A DNA stretch of 64,000 nucleotides from Climacium dendroides (lineage: Eukaryota; Streptophyta; Bryopsida; Hypnales; Climaciaceae), in NCBI GenBank assembly GCA_950106755.1, contig OX467088.1, forward strand, positions 9,470,001 through 9,534,000, in the 5' to 3' direction. The position numbers were made by a program, and so were the translations under genes. Of the stretch, positions 1 through 11,488 are shown piece after piece; within the stretch, counting starts at the first letter, position 1; every line of letters starts with the position of its first letter. The notes under the pieces are model-generated. The model was not told where the DNA came from. It saw only the letters and a program-made list of their open reading frames with translations, and ran no database searches.

Positions 1-595
1 CATGTGATTTCTATTCATGGCAAAAAGACCTTATTTTTTTCTACAACAATTAGAAGGATGATTTTGGATTACCATTGCCAACTGGTAGGAGGAAATTAAA
101 AACTAAAATATTTTCAATAAATTTAAGCTTGTTCCAAGATGTACAAATTGACATATATGAAGATGAAAAATATTTTAATTTAAAAAAAATAATAAACTAT
201 ATAACTCAAATGGATAGTATAGTTTAAATAGTGTCAAATCTATAGACTAGATTTGGTGGAAAACAATTCTAGAAAGTAAATGTTGTTTTAAGGGGGATTT
301 TTTTAATAAACAAAAAATTGTGTAGAAATAAGACAATCTTGTCAAATATTCAATTTTCAGCATCAATTGAACCTTATTTTCCATGAAGAAGAATAAAAAT
401 TCAACAAAAGAATGTTGGTTCTTCCATTATGGTTGAGGAAGGATAATTGGTCTATATAGATCAATAAAAACAAACAGTATGTTGGCAATAGGTCAACTAG
501 CTATGCTATAGAAGCATATATAGTGACTACAACCTTAGTGCCTTATTTCAAAGGTAGATTCTATGACAAGGTAAATTAATTGTATACTTGTGATA
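1..595. other. AT-rich intergenic DNA, no gene seen
   Basis: Very AT-rich sequence with no credible coding exon on either strand and no recognisable repeat boundary. Nothing supportable here beyond noncoding DNA upstream of the MITE that begins at 596. Confidence 0.6.
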
Positions 596-1593
596 TTAAC
601 CCCTAAAGGATTAAACTACACTTTTGAGCAATATACGTGGCAATATAGAAATTTTGGATAGCTCACTATGAATGAATTTTTATTTTTTCTTTGAACTTTT
701 TCACACAACATAGGGATGAGGTTTCTCCTTAAGGACCAACAATTTTTATAACTTTGACTACATGGTTAAAAAGTTATTGGAAAAATTATTGGAAAAATTA
801 TTGTATAATATGTTCTTTTCTTTGAATTATGGGTAGCCTAGACAGTTCAAAAAAACTCTTAAAAATTTATTTTTTTAAAAATAAAAATTTGAAATTGGTT
901 CTCTAGATTTATATATATGTGGAAAGCTTTGAATCATTCCATTTTGTTCAGTGAAATGAAAGTTATGAAGAATAAGTTTTAGTTTACAAACAATTATAGA
1001 ATCTCTATTCTAAAACAAACTTTGAAGTCCACTATTTAACTCAATTTTTAGTATTTTTGAAATAAAATAAAATCATAGGATGTAAATTATTAATTAAAAT
1101 ATTACAACCATTGGGATTGACTTTTTTCAAGTCCTAGCATAAGTAAATTCTTAACAATTTAATATTTTGAATCATTCTGTACTTTCTATTTACTATTTTT
1201 TACCTATATGTTGCACAATTCTAAATGATTTGAAAATTTTCAAGTATATAGTCAACTTGCCTTGAAGAATGAATCCAAAGAAGCACCACCATTTTGGACA
1301 TTTTTTCTTACAAATGTGACCTTGTGAAGTGCAGCTACCTGGTTATTTGCAGGGCCAAAATAAAGATTTTGTCACTTTAAACACTACTATCTTGCAATCT
1401 ACATAGCAAAAATTTCTGAAGTTTTTTCCACATCTTCTCAAACCAGCATATTACATAGATCCTACAATTACATGTGTCCAAAAATGTTTATTTATTTAAA
1501 TTTCTTTTTTTTATAGAATTTGGTACTTGTACTAGAAATGGCAATTTTGGAGCGTTTTTGGTGAAAACATAGTCAAAAACCTATAGGGGTTAA
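596..1593. mobile_element. TTAA-bounded MITE (piggyBac-like ends), about 1 kb
   Basis: The element is bounded on both sides by TTAA. The left end reads TTAACCCCTAAAGG and the right end, reverse-complemented, reads TTAACCCCTATAGG, so 13 of 14 bases agree. It has no coding capacity. Most of its interior aligns with the outer element at 26468-28449: both share a stretch about viewing-length 30 bp from the ends around 'agaaattttgg', a central 'aaatcataggatgta' and a terminal 'ttttggtgaaaa'. TTAA target duplication plus a CCC start is the hallmark of piggyBac-type elements. Calling it piggyBac rests on ends only, since no transposase is seen. Confidence 0.65.
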
Positions 1594-2044
1594 GATATAA
1601 TCATCTAATTGCGACCACAATCTAAAGTAATTTTCTATAAATTCTTGCCTAGGAATAAACTTCTAGTCATGAGAACTTTGGGGTACTTTTTGAATACATC
1701 TATTTTCAATACTTTAAAAATTCATAGTTTATTTGTTCATAAAATATCCCAAAATTGTATGTGCAAAAAAATCAACCTAGGATAACCTTTTAACAAGATT
1801 GGCCAAAAAAAAATAGGCAATTTGATCATTCTAAGAATGTTCTAATTATGTTTCTAAAACATACCAATTATGATCTACATCAATTAAAATTGTATGAATG
1901 GCTCAAATGAACAATGTGTATGTTTCTTTCCAGGTGCAGTAGTGTATATTATTAATACACTGATGGTGCATTGAAGAAAGCAAAATGTACCTCTGAATTA
2001 CATGACTTCTTTTTTAAGAGCCTACTGAATTTCGGCTCATAATG

Positions 2045-2104
2045 CTGGGAACTCTTCTGGGAACTCTTCTGGGAACTCTTCTGGGAACGCTTCTGGGAAC
2101 GGCT
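2045..2104. repeat. 12-bp microsatellite, five units, in gene leader
   Basis: Five head-to-tail copies of ctgggaactctt; the fourth carries one change and the fifth is partial. It lies at the sharp change from AT-rich DNA to the GC- and CpG-rich promoter/leader of the downstream P-loop gene. On the minus strand it reads as repeated Glu-Glu-Phe-Pro, which explains several spurious reading frames there. Confidence 0.85.
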
Positions 2105-2923
2105 CGTCCCCCGACCCCGACGGCGTGAGCTTCGTCGTCTCCGCGCAGAGCCGCAGACCCGACGATGTTGACTGAGCTCGACACACACACGGCAACAGTG
2201 CAACACAAGACCGGCCGTTAAAAAGAAAAAACGGAAACACGTTTCACGATCCTTCCGGCAACATGCCCGGCAACATGCCCGGCAACGCCGTCAACTACTG
2301 ACGCGCTTGCAACATTCGCTCGCACAATAATGAATAGTGCAACTGTGCAACACGGGAATGCCGGCGATGGCGATCCCTCAAGATTCCCTCGGCCCGGCCT
2401 TTGAATCTTTCCGACCATTCAGCACCCACAACGCAGAATCTCCCGCTGGCACACTCCCCACTCCCCACTGACACTTCGCTTCTCCCTGGCCGCAGTCAAC
2501 TCAGCCCCAGCCATCTCACATCCCCGCTTCGCTTCTTGCGGCGCCATTGGGATCCAACACTCTTGTTTCGACATTAATTCCAACATATGCTTGCTGCACC
2601 TGTCCGGCCGTCCATGTCCACAAGCATATTACCGATTGAAGCTGACGGTCTCACAAAAGCGAAGGTAGTGGCGTTCACACCAAGGCTGGCGGGGCTCCTC
2701 TTGTGGAAGTCCGCCTTTGGGGGTTGCAACCGTGGTGCCGACTTTCGACGATCGGGAGAGTAGAGCTCGAGGTTTCAGAGAGGATCAATAGTATTAGTGG
2801 GTGTGGGTTCATGCTTGCAGTGGTACAAGAGAGGGGCTTGACTGGAGTGAGTTGGTTTTCAAGGAGGATTGCCGTAAGTTGCGGTGTATTGGATTTGTCG
2901 TTGGATCGATAGGTTTGTTAGAG
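2105..2923 (+). promoter_or_regulatory. GC-rich promoter and 5' leader of the P-loop NTPase gene
   Basis: CpG-rich stretch with no conserved coding content, directly before the ATG at 2924. It includes a second 12-bp tandem repeat (about three copies of cccggcaacatg, 2254-2289). No in-frame ATG lies between the preceding stop and 2924, so the leader probably extends to that codon. The transcription start cannot be fixed from sequence. Confidence 0.5.
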
Positions 2924-5900
2924 ATGGCGTCGGGCAGTAACAGCGGCTCCAATGGCGCCGTGGCGGTGGTGGCGCCGCTAGTTTCGCAGGGGAGCGGGTC
3001 GCAGCCCGCGCGCGGGACGGCTTCCAAATATGATTTTGTCAAGGTGGGGATTCTCGTTTTCGCCTCGATCATCAATTGTTGTTGTATGCTTTGAATTGAA
3101 CGTGGTTCTAGCATTAATCTGGTGACGCCGCACTTCGTGGCTGAAATGTCGGTAGGAGCTCTAGAGGAGAAGAAGCATCCCTTCGCAAATTGTTGCATTG
3201 CTTTGGTGTGGAACTTGCTTCACTTTGTCAAAGTCTTGATAGTTTTAATTTTGATGTTTTTAGTATGACTTCGTGAAGGTGGGAATTCAGTTTGCTTCTC
3301 GATCGGTGGTTTTTGTTGTCGTTTTGGGAGTGTGCTTACTTGCGTTGGACTCGTTTTGCCAGAATCCACGGCTGAAATGTCGGTAGGAGCTCAAGAAGCA
3401 TCTCCTCGCAACTAACTTGTTGCAGGGAACTTGCTTTCCATGGGAGTTTCTTCAAAAGCTTGATCATGTTTTAGTTTTGAGTAGGAGTATAGAGAACGCT
3501 GGGCTGGTCGCACTGTGTGCAATATTTGTTGAGTATGAAACGCATGAGTGTGTGCAGGTGAAGGTGTGGTTAGGGACCAATGCTGATCACTACTACATCT
3601 TGTCTCGCTTCCTCATCAGCCGGATGCTGCTTGTCACCAAGGTACTACTGTTTTAACATTCCTCTCGTCTGTTCAGACCATTCAGACCATCTGCAATATA
3701 CCTCCTTCGTAATTTTTCTGGTCTATTTCAGAGATTGTCGTATTTGTGGAGTAGTTTAGGAGGCCATTTTTATGACAAAGTGCACTGCACATGGTTCACC
3801 CTGAAATGTGCAATCCTTACACATGTTGCCTTGCACTCAGCGGGTGTCATCCAATAGTGTTATCCTTATGTTCCTCTATTGTGGGATTTTACCAAGTGCT
3901 GAATGTTTCGTGCTTTCAATGTTGGATTGGGGAAATTGGAAGCCTGGGAGGTTGGTGGATACTTTGAAAAACCATCTTCTCCCAAGTTTCTAATTGAAGG
4001 AAGAAGAGTCTTCATTGTTGGAAGTGTGAGGATGAGTCTCCCATCGCCGAGCATGAAATTGAGGTTTCACTGTTGAAAATTGTTACCCATTACTTTGTCC
4101 TCCTCTTTGAGGGGGTTGACGACAAGGCTTTTGCTGGCTGTGTACTAAGAACATGAGGACTTTGCTGCTTCAGATCCCAAATCATGTGGCCATCAAGATT
4201 TCGCTGGAGCTCAAGAAACTGCTCATAGACAACAGTTTACTTGATGTGTAAGTCCCGAACTTCATTCCAATGTCGCATTTCGTTTAAGCCTGCCGGTATT
4301 CAACATGGTATCATCGATAAGCATTTTTATTAATGCAGGCTTGCCCATCATTCCCTAACGCTGTTAAGGGAGTCGCTGTAGCACCTTAAAATAGCCCATG
4401 ATGTTTATTTTCTCATTTAAAAAAAAAAAGATACAAGGAGAGAACATAGCCAGCTCATCTGAAATCCTGTGTGGAAAATGTTTACATTGGGTACATGTTC
4501 CCACACCTGGTGTGAGACCATGTTCCTATTCTGTTGAATTTCTTCGATAGGGATTGAATATGACTTTGCTGTGAATAGAGATTGATGGATGTAAAAGAGG
4601 AATTTGGTGTAAGCACAAGTGCACATGGTGCGTATGATTGAGTGGCTTTAGAACCAAGCGTTAGTTGTACTTTGTTTAGTGTAGCAGCTTTAGCAGTTGT
4701 AAATGAAAAGGCCCGAGAATGGCCCGAGAATTTCCTGTTGTATTCTTAGCTTTGAAGTTAGCCTTTTCGAATACTCATACTCTAATTTGATCGACTACTG
4801 GGTTTGACAGTTCCCAGTCAGACCTGGAGGCCAATTTGTTCAAGGTATGATAAACTCATTCACACTTTCATATTTAAGAAGAAAACGCCACGACCTGAAC
4901 CACTCTCTTGAAATGTGGAGGGACAACCTTTTATGTATTTTTACTTTTTCTTACTCTTCTTGAGTGGCTAAGCATGTTAAAAATCTGTGCAGCTGATGGA
5001 GCGACGTGGCTATGGTGCTGAGTACATTGAGCGCTACAAAATGATGACCAGGTTTCCTTCGTTTTTCTAAACAATTGCCTGTCGTGGTCATCTCAATTGC
5101 AAGCCTGTGCATAGTAACCTCTGTTTTAAGGTCGACAACTCATCACCTCAAAAGAAACCCTCTTAGATTCCCAATGCTATTTATGGTACATTAGTGTTAC
5201 AAAGTTAACAGAACGCTAAATGAATGTCAAGTTCATGTTAAATTAATTTTGAGGTTAATCTTGGCGTAACGAATCCACATTCTAGCAGGGTAATAACGCA
5301 TTCACTGAGTATCCACAAATGATCTTTTTGGTGCAACAGGTTTCATCACCAAAGAGTGCCGTTGATTATTCTTGTGTGCGGCACTGCGTGTGTTGGAAAG
5401 TCCACGATTGCTACCCAACTTGCCCAGCGCCTCAATGTGCCCAATGTTTTACAGGTTTGTTCATCTCGTGAGAGACTCTGCATTTTTATAACCCACTCTT
5501 GGGAGAGCCGTAAATCTTCATGATTTGACAGGTTTCATCTAGTTTGGTTGAGATTGTAATTTCCGACCATCTCAGTGAAGGTGTTAGTAATCTGCTAGAT
5601 GTGGACTATTGTTGATATTTCCTCTTCTTATTCTGCAACTGTTTTTTATGCCCACAGACAGACATGGTCTACGAATTACTTCGCACAGCCTCAGAGTAAT
5701 TTCACACCTCCCTTGACCTTGACCTTGGTCTTGTACACCAGATTTCCACTAGTGGAAAATCTGTGGTTTTTCATGATGATAGATGTGCTTTATAAGAAAA
5801 AAATGTCTTAACTGCCACAAACTTTTGAATCTTGGCAAGTGTATGACTTTTTGGCATACGAGCGGGGAACTCCTTTGAATGGAATCTGCTAATCTGCAAA

Positions 5901-8900
5901 AAATTCTTCTAATGACTGAGTTTTTGCTGCGTGTTGCACAGTCATGGGACTGGTGCTCCACTTGCATCGACACCGGTCTGGGCCCGGGATTTTGCTTCAT
6001 CTGAGGAGCTCGTAACAGAGTTTTGCCGTGAATGTCGTGTTGTTCGCAAAGGTCTGCCACACTACTCTCTTGTAGTTTCTCTTGTACAGTTTTAAATTTT
6101 TTTTCTTTTTCTGTTATATATCTGTGATTCAGAGTGCCAAAATTGCGATAATCAACCGCACAATAGTGAGTTTAATCAAGTGCACTAGGACCAGTATGGA
6201 CTTGAAAAATGAAGTGATGACGTTCTGCCAAACTAACGAAATTGACGTTTTTATTTCCTGTCACTCTCCCTTGCCTAGTTTTTGCTTAGTATATATGTGG
6301 CGACAGTGTTTATGTATGTCTTGTATAAGCCTATCATACTGTCAGCAACTGTTTGGGAAGTCTTTCATTCCGCAAACTTATTAATTTGGTTTATAATAGT
6401 CTCCTTAATTCACAAGCGTCTTATGATCTACTTTATTCTTGGTTGTTGGTTTGTATTACCAGGGCTTGATGGTGATTTGAAGAAGGCAATGAAAGATGGA
6501 AAGCCAGTTATTATCGAGGTTACCACTCATCCTCTCACTGAGCTTTTCAAATTCTAGTGTTTCAATTCGATTTCTGTTTCTTACAACATTCCTGTCAGCT
6601 TTATTTCTTCGGTGCAGATTGAAGTATACGTTTGTGAAACTTATTATTTTTAGAATCTTGTGTACCGTTTTATGGCACTTTGCAAATTGTTTATTGAACA
6701 AAGACAGATGACTATGATTCCAATCTCATGGAGGCTCTCATGTGTTCTACTCCATAGACAGGGTTACCTCAAAATGGAATCCTCTGCATTGTTCTATTTT
6801 TTTTATTGCGTTTGCAAGTACCTCAAGTATTTCTTGTTTTGTTAAAAAAAATCTGTTCTTAAACTGCAAGTACACATAAAAAGATTGAACAATGTTAAAA
6901 TACTTAATACCAATTATTACTGTTTTAGTTCCGTTTTCCAGTGAACTTTGCTTGGTGTTCTGATGATTGTGGTGAGCTGGGGTGATCAGGGTCTTCACTT
7001 GGATCCAGCTATCTATCTTATGAACGAAGAAAGTGGAGGCTTCGGAAGTGGTGCAGTGCAAATGAAGGCCTTACCTTCATCAGGGGGTACTGCAGCCGTT
7101 ACAGGAGTTGCAAAGGATGGTAAAAAAACTGATTCTGAACTCCAACTTCCAACCTTGGATAGGCAGCTTTTCAGTGGGTTTTTTAATGCCACTAAATACG
7201 TTTATTATACCTTTCGTTATGGTTAGTTTTGTACATAATTAATTCAATCCAGTACTAGCTAAATTGCAAGTAACTTGTGCCATGTTGGCAACGGCTGAGA
7301 GTGGTATTAAACCCTCTGTGTCACTATCAATATTTTGTCACTGTGGCATATCGAGATTGGGTCTTTTCTGTTTTTCTATTTTTCTGTGAGGGCGGAATAT
7401 TAGGCTTGGGTCCCTACTTTTGACTTTCATTTTAATTTAAAATAAAAATGAATCGGCATTCTTTTGCTTTATTTGGGCAACTCTGTGAGAGACGGCAATC
7501 TTTTTACATTGTTGTTCTCCTTCATTTTGTATGACATGCAGGGTCTGCTGGTGAAGCTGTTGCAAATAAAGAGGAAACACCTGCAAAGTGGACTCCACCG
7601 AAGTGCATTATTGTGCCTGTTGTGCTTAAGATGGCTGATGTTGATCATCAGGTATTCGATACTCAGCAAATTTTTTTCTTCTTTTAAATCACAACATAAA
7701 TTTTAAAGAACAAACATAAAAGAAATTCTAAATTCAATAGCTATTCAAAATATCACAAAATAGAAGCTGACAATCATGCGTGAAACTCTCGTAACTATCA
7801 CACAAATATTAAAACCCCAAAGACTATTACAACCAGGGTGTATCAAGTCAAGTGTGCTTAAATTACCCCATTTTGATAGACTCCTTTAACATCGAGGTAG
7901 ATATTGGGATTTTCAATGTAAAGGCAATGACTATTTTCAGGGTTGGGACGCTTGTAGAGCACAATGTTTTTCCAACTTTAAAAATTTTAACTATTTCCAC
8001 ACAAGGGTCCGAAAACTATGAATCCAAGGAGGTTGAATGCAACTTTTCATTTCTCTCTCTCCAAGTGAATAGATTGAACAATTGTTTCAAGGTTTGTGGG
8101 AGTTTATTTCGCTCTTCAGAGTCATTAAGAAGCATTGTTTTGTGTGAATTCCAGACTCTACTGGAGGAGTGGATTGCCAATCGTGCACTTGAGACTGGAA
8201 AAGTTGTCTCTCAAGAGGTAATTTATTTCACTTTACCTCGTGATTTTTTTCTTAAAGAAAGAGGAACTCTTTGCCATAACATTCTATAACCAAGAGATTT
8301 CTTTCTTTAGATTATGTGCCGAATCACATTGCCCAACTTTAATTCATTAATTAATTGGCAGGGAATGTTAACTTGACTACTGGTTACAACTGGTACGATA
8401 CTATTCCTGTGCTCATGACTTGATCAAACTTTGTTGTGCAGAACAAGGATGCTTTGATTAAACGCCTCCAAATCGTTCAGGACTATCTCTGTTCATTTGA
8501 ATCTCAGGTATAAATGTGTGTTAAGCTTTTCAAGTTTGGATGTATTTCTGATAAGCACATTACAGTTGCAAACATTACAGTTACTAATATTGTGTAAATC
8601 ATGTGATTTGATCCCTATATTAGGGAATGACCGTGGTGAATCTATCCGCTACAACATTCCCGCAAACTTTGGACTGGATGCACAGCTACCTCTTGGAGGT
8701 ACTCTTTGGTGCCCTTAATTTATTGGAATAGATAATGCTTGAGAGCTGGGAGGAGGCTTGAGAGCATTATGGGACATAATGCCAGGTCTAATAGTTCATC
8801 ACAAACGTCTGCATCTCTACTTTTCACAAATCTAAGGGTGTAGAAAGAGGGTATGCTTGAGAGCATTACGGGACATAATGTCAAGTCTAATAGTTCATCA

Positions 8901-9645
8901 CAAATTTCCATATCTATACTTTTCACAAATTTAAGGGTGTAGAGAGAGGGTTTGCATTATGAGGCTTGAGAGCATTATGGGACATAATGTCAAGTCTAAT
9001 AGTTCATCACAAACATTTGCATCTCTACTTTTTGCAAATCTAAGGGTGTAGAAAGAGGGTCTGCATTATGAGGCTTGAGAGCATTATGGGACATAATGTC
9101 AAGTCTAATAGTTCATCACAAACATTTGCATCTCTACTTTTTGCAAATCTAAGGGTGTAGAAAGAGGGTCTGCATTATGAGGCTTGAGAGCATTATGGGA
9201 CATAATGCCAAGTCTAATAGTTCATCACAAATGTTCGTATCTTTTATTTTTTTGCAAATCTAAGGGTGTAGAAAGAAGGTCTGCAGTATGAGTTATAAGG
9301 CTTTTTTGACTATCCAAAGGAATGGTGACAAATTTACCTTGAAAACCAGACTTGACATTATGGTGTAATTTCTTTAGTGCTTAGAAAATCTCTTGACCTT
9401 TGCCATTGATTTGGTCTCCTTCACAATGTTCTTCAGGCTTGAAGTAGCAACTCTTCTAGTTGTGTCTTCCATCATTCTACACAAGTGTAACATTTTAGCC
9501 CCAAAAATCTAGAAAGTATGCAGATATGGGATGCAAGACGTTGTTTCATTTCTACTTGCCTTAAATTAAATGTATGTTTTATTGTGTGCCTGTGCAGTGT
9601 ATTGAGCAAGGATCTACAGCACCCAGTGCTCGTGCCGGCTCTTGA
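2924..9645 (+). CDS. 2-phosphoglycerate kinase-like P-loop NTPase (LPA1-related)
   Basis: Fifteen exons: 2924-3043, 3558-3641, 4174-4247, 4811-4844, 4993-5051, 5340-5454, 5658-5695, 5942-6051, 6463-6518, 6990-7119, 7542-7651, 8155-8217, 8442-8507, 8624-8698, 9598-9645. Total 1,182 nt gives 393 aa, and every junction keeps frame with GT-AG sites. The protein has an N-terminal block (YDFVKVKVWLG, residues about 36-46), a Walker A loop GTACVGKST at 138-146, then LLRTASDHGTGAPLASTPVW, FCRECRVVRKG, KDGKPVIIEG (a Walker B-like strand) and a C-terminal SATTFPQTLDW block. These are typical of the plant family related to archaeal 2-phosphoglycerate kinase and to rice LPA1, which affects seed phytate. 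The plant enzyme activity is not settled. The end of exon 10 (7119) is the least certain junction, because the linker there is poorly conserved. Confidence 0.92.
3024..3482 (+). repeat. Tandem duplication (about 230 bp) spanning exon 1 end and intron 1
   Basis: Two diverged copies lie in tandem, about 3024-3257 and 3258-3482. Both contain the YDFVK codons followed by a GT, then 'gctgaaatgtcggtaggagct', then 'gaacttgctt', with offsets of 216-235 bp. The second copy lies wholly in intron 1, but keeps a splice acceptor (TAG 3261-3263), a 15-nt YDFVK-coding segment at 3264-3278 and a following GT donor. Confidence 0.8.
8756..9295 (+). repeat. Five-unit tandem array (99-109 bp) in the last intron
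   Basis: Unit starts are near 8756, 8855, 8964, 9073 and 9182. Each unit opens with gcttgagagcattatggg and continues to a conserved 'ctaagggtgtagaaagagg' segment. Units 3 and 4 are nearly identical, which suggests recent amplification. Each unit contains the inverted repeat cattatg-gga-cataatg. The whole array lies inside intron 14 of the P-loop NTPase gene. Confidence 0.9.
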
Positions 9646-9974
9646 TTCAACCAGTGGACACATTCTTTATTTTTCTTTTTTTTTTAAAATCTGTGGAGGG
9701 TTCTTTTTTCCTTCAGTACCAATTGAAAGATTTCAATTTATGCAGACTAGTTGATTTCAATTTTTAAGTTCTGAGATTTGTTCTAAGATTTGGTGTATAG
9801 CAGGTTACATTGTAATCAAGTTGATTGTCGACATGACAATGATAAAATATTTGCAGTGTGCATATTCTGACCAACTGCGTGGTTTCAGGAATTCCAGGAT
9901 CTGTCCAACCATGTGACCATAACTTTTTTATGACTCGGAGATTTCCTCCTTTGAGAATTAATTGACACAGTTTT
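9646..9974. other. 3' flank of P-loop NTPase gene
   Basis: Presumed 3' untranslated region followed by AT-rich DNA. No further exon or repeat boundary is seen before the short TTAA element at 9975. Confidence 0.4.
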
Positions 9975-10165
9975 TTAACCCTTAAAAGGATGGATTGGTG
10001 ACCATGGAAATCATCCCTTTGGGGATCACTCACTTAAAAAAATGCAATAGCACTCATTGGAAGTCAAACTATTGTAGAAGACCTCTCTTTTTCACAACAA
10101 AATGTTGATGCTGAATAGTTGTACTTTTGTCCTACAGAGAAGGATTCTCTATCATCCATTTGGTA
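9975..10165 (-). mobile_element. Short TTAA-family MITE copy, inner end decayed
   Basis: Starts TTAACCCTTAAAAGGATGG. Reverse-oriented, it aligns along its length with the complete 216-bp copy at 47055-47270 (shared blocks: 'ggtgacc.tggaaatca', 'gtcaaactattgtagaaga', 'gaatagttg'). The far end no longer shows a clear TTAA. Confidence 0.6.
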
Positions 10166-10313
10166 CAAAATGTTTGCGATGTTGTTTATGGGCTAATGTG
10201 TATTGAATTGTAAGCCCAATTGAACTTGGTGAGGGTTAATTCTAGAAAGACGTGGACCTATCATCAAGATAGTCAGTCCAAAATTATTAGATGAATTTCG
10301 TACATAGTTCATG

Positions 10314-10440
10314 TTAGCCCTAGAATGTTGGGTTGGTCACTATAGAAATCATGCTTTTGATTATTGTGTGAATTATGTGCATAAAAAAAATCAAGATAAC
10401 ACTCATTAGAGGTTGAACTATTGTGCAAGACTTCTCCTAA
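10314..10440 (-). mobile_element. Partial copy of the short TTAA MITE family
   Basis: Begins TTAGCCCTAGAATG and carries the same internal order as the copies at 9975 and 47055: 'ttggtcactatagaaatca', an A-run, 'cactcattagaggttgaactattgtg'. It is truncated before the distal terminus. Confidence 0.5.
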
Positions 10441-10600
10441 ATTGTCCACCTAAGAGCTGGAACTAAATTTTGGGGAGGTGAAGTTTCTTGAAATGTTTTT
10501 TAGTAAATTTTCTTTGAAAGGCAAGTGGGGCTTGCATCTAACCCAAATTGGAGCCACAAGGGAATTGGTTATGAAATTATCAATTTGAAATGGCATTGGG

Positions 10601-10711
10601 CTCTAAAATTGCCCACCTCCTCAGATGTACATTGTTTGTACATTGCTGAAGGCTAAAAAAAAAGCAACATGTAGAAATAGTGTACATTTGAGGAGGCGGG
10701 CAATTTTAGAG
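10601..10711. repeat. Foldback element, about 32-bp arms
   Basis: The left arm (10601-10632) and right arm (10680-10711) are inverted repeats around 'ctctaaaattgcccacctcc' and 'gaggaggcgggcaatttt', separated by about 47 bp. The structure is typical of a small non-autonomous inverted-repeat element. No target duplication can be assigned. Confidence 0.6.
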
Positions 10712-10876
10712 GCTGTGCTCTTTTAGAATGCGACAATTCCTATGTCTGTGAAAGCAGATTCCTGTATTTTATTCCTGTATGTTGTTTGCAGAGCACCTTT
10801 TGAAATGTCTAATATTCATCCAAGCCACTATCTTGGGCAATTTCCACTAATACAATAGAGTTTTCAACTACGCATT

Positions 10877-11488
10877 TCATCGTGTGAAATACTGAACATG
10901 TTGTCCCACACCTGAAATTCTGAAGTTTTCACTTAGTGCCAAACAATCTAATTTTCCTCTGACAAATCTAGAGTCCGGTTGTTGGAGAAGAAACCCATGT
11001 GTAGCTCCCATATTCTCTGCACAAGAAAAGCAACAGGAATTTAGAGAAACTTTCCTTCAACTCTTTGGCATTCTTTTGTCCAATTACAACACCAACCACC
11101 TGAACTTGTGGATGAGCTTGCCTAAACTCGTTTGAAACAAGAATTTAAATTTTTTTTGTGCAAAATTTGAAGCTCAAGGACGATAAGCATTGGTCACATG
11201 CTTTTTATGCAATTAATTATAGAGCCTTAGGCTCTTGAAAGTCACAATTGTGAGGCACGCCGTAAGAACCATCAATTGAACCAAAAAAAACTGAGCATGA
11301 TACGCATATATACCTTTGGACGAGCCGTCATCAATTTGCAATAGTTCGGAAGTAGAAACACTGACACAGTCTGAACTGATTGTCGATGGTGGCTGCTCCG
11401 AATCCGGGGAGTTCGCCGCACTCGCCAAGCTCTCTTTAAGTATAATAATTATCAAAAGATACAGAAAGAATTGCCCAGCAGTCATCAT
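10877..11488 (-). CDS. Candidate small secreted protein (104 aa), unrecognised
   Basis: Proposed two exons on the minus strand: 11314-11488 and 10877-11016, totalling 315 nt (104 aa plus stop), in phase. The donor is GTATAT and the acceptor follows a pyrimidine tract ending TTGTGCAG. The N-terminus (MMTAGQFFLYLLIIIILKES) is a textbook signal peptide with likely cleavage after LASA, followed by a Ser/Pro/Asp-rich region. The second exon carries GATHGFLLQQPDSRFVRGK and a Cys. The mature part has only two cysteines. I recognise no family. A donor inside exon 2 (near 10913) could extend it, or it could be the 5' part of a broken receptor-like gene. The support is phase closure and the signal peptide only. 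Confidence 0.4.

Noticed and set aside
7852..8289. 145-residue frame overlapping exon 12 of the P-loop gene
   Set aside because: Only the conserved 63 nt (8155-8217) fit the family; the rest is intron that happens to be open.
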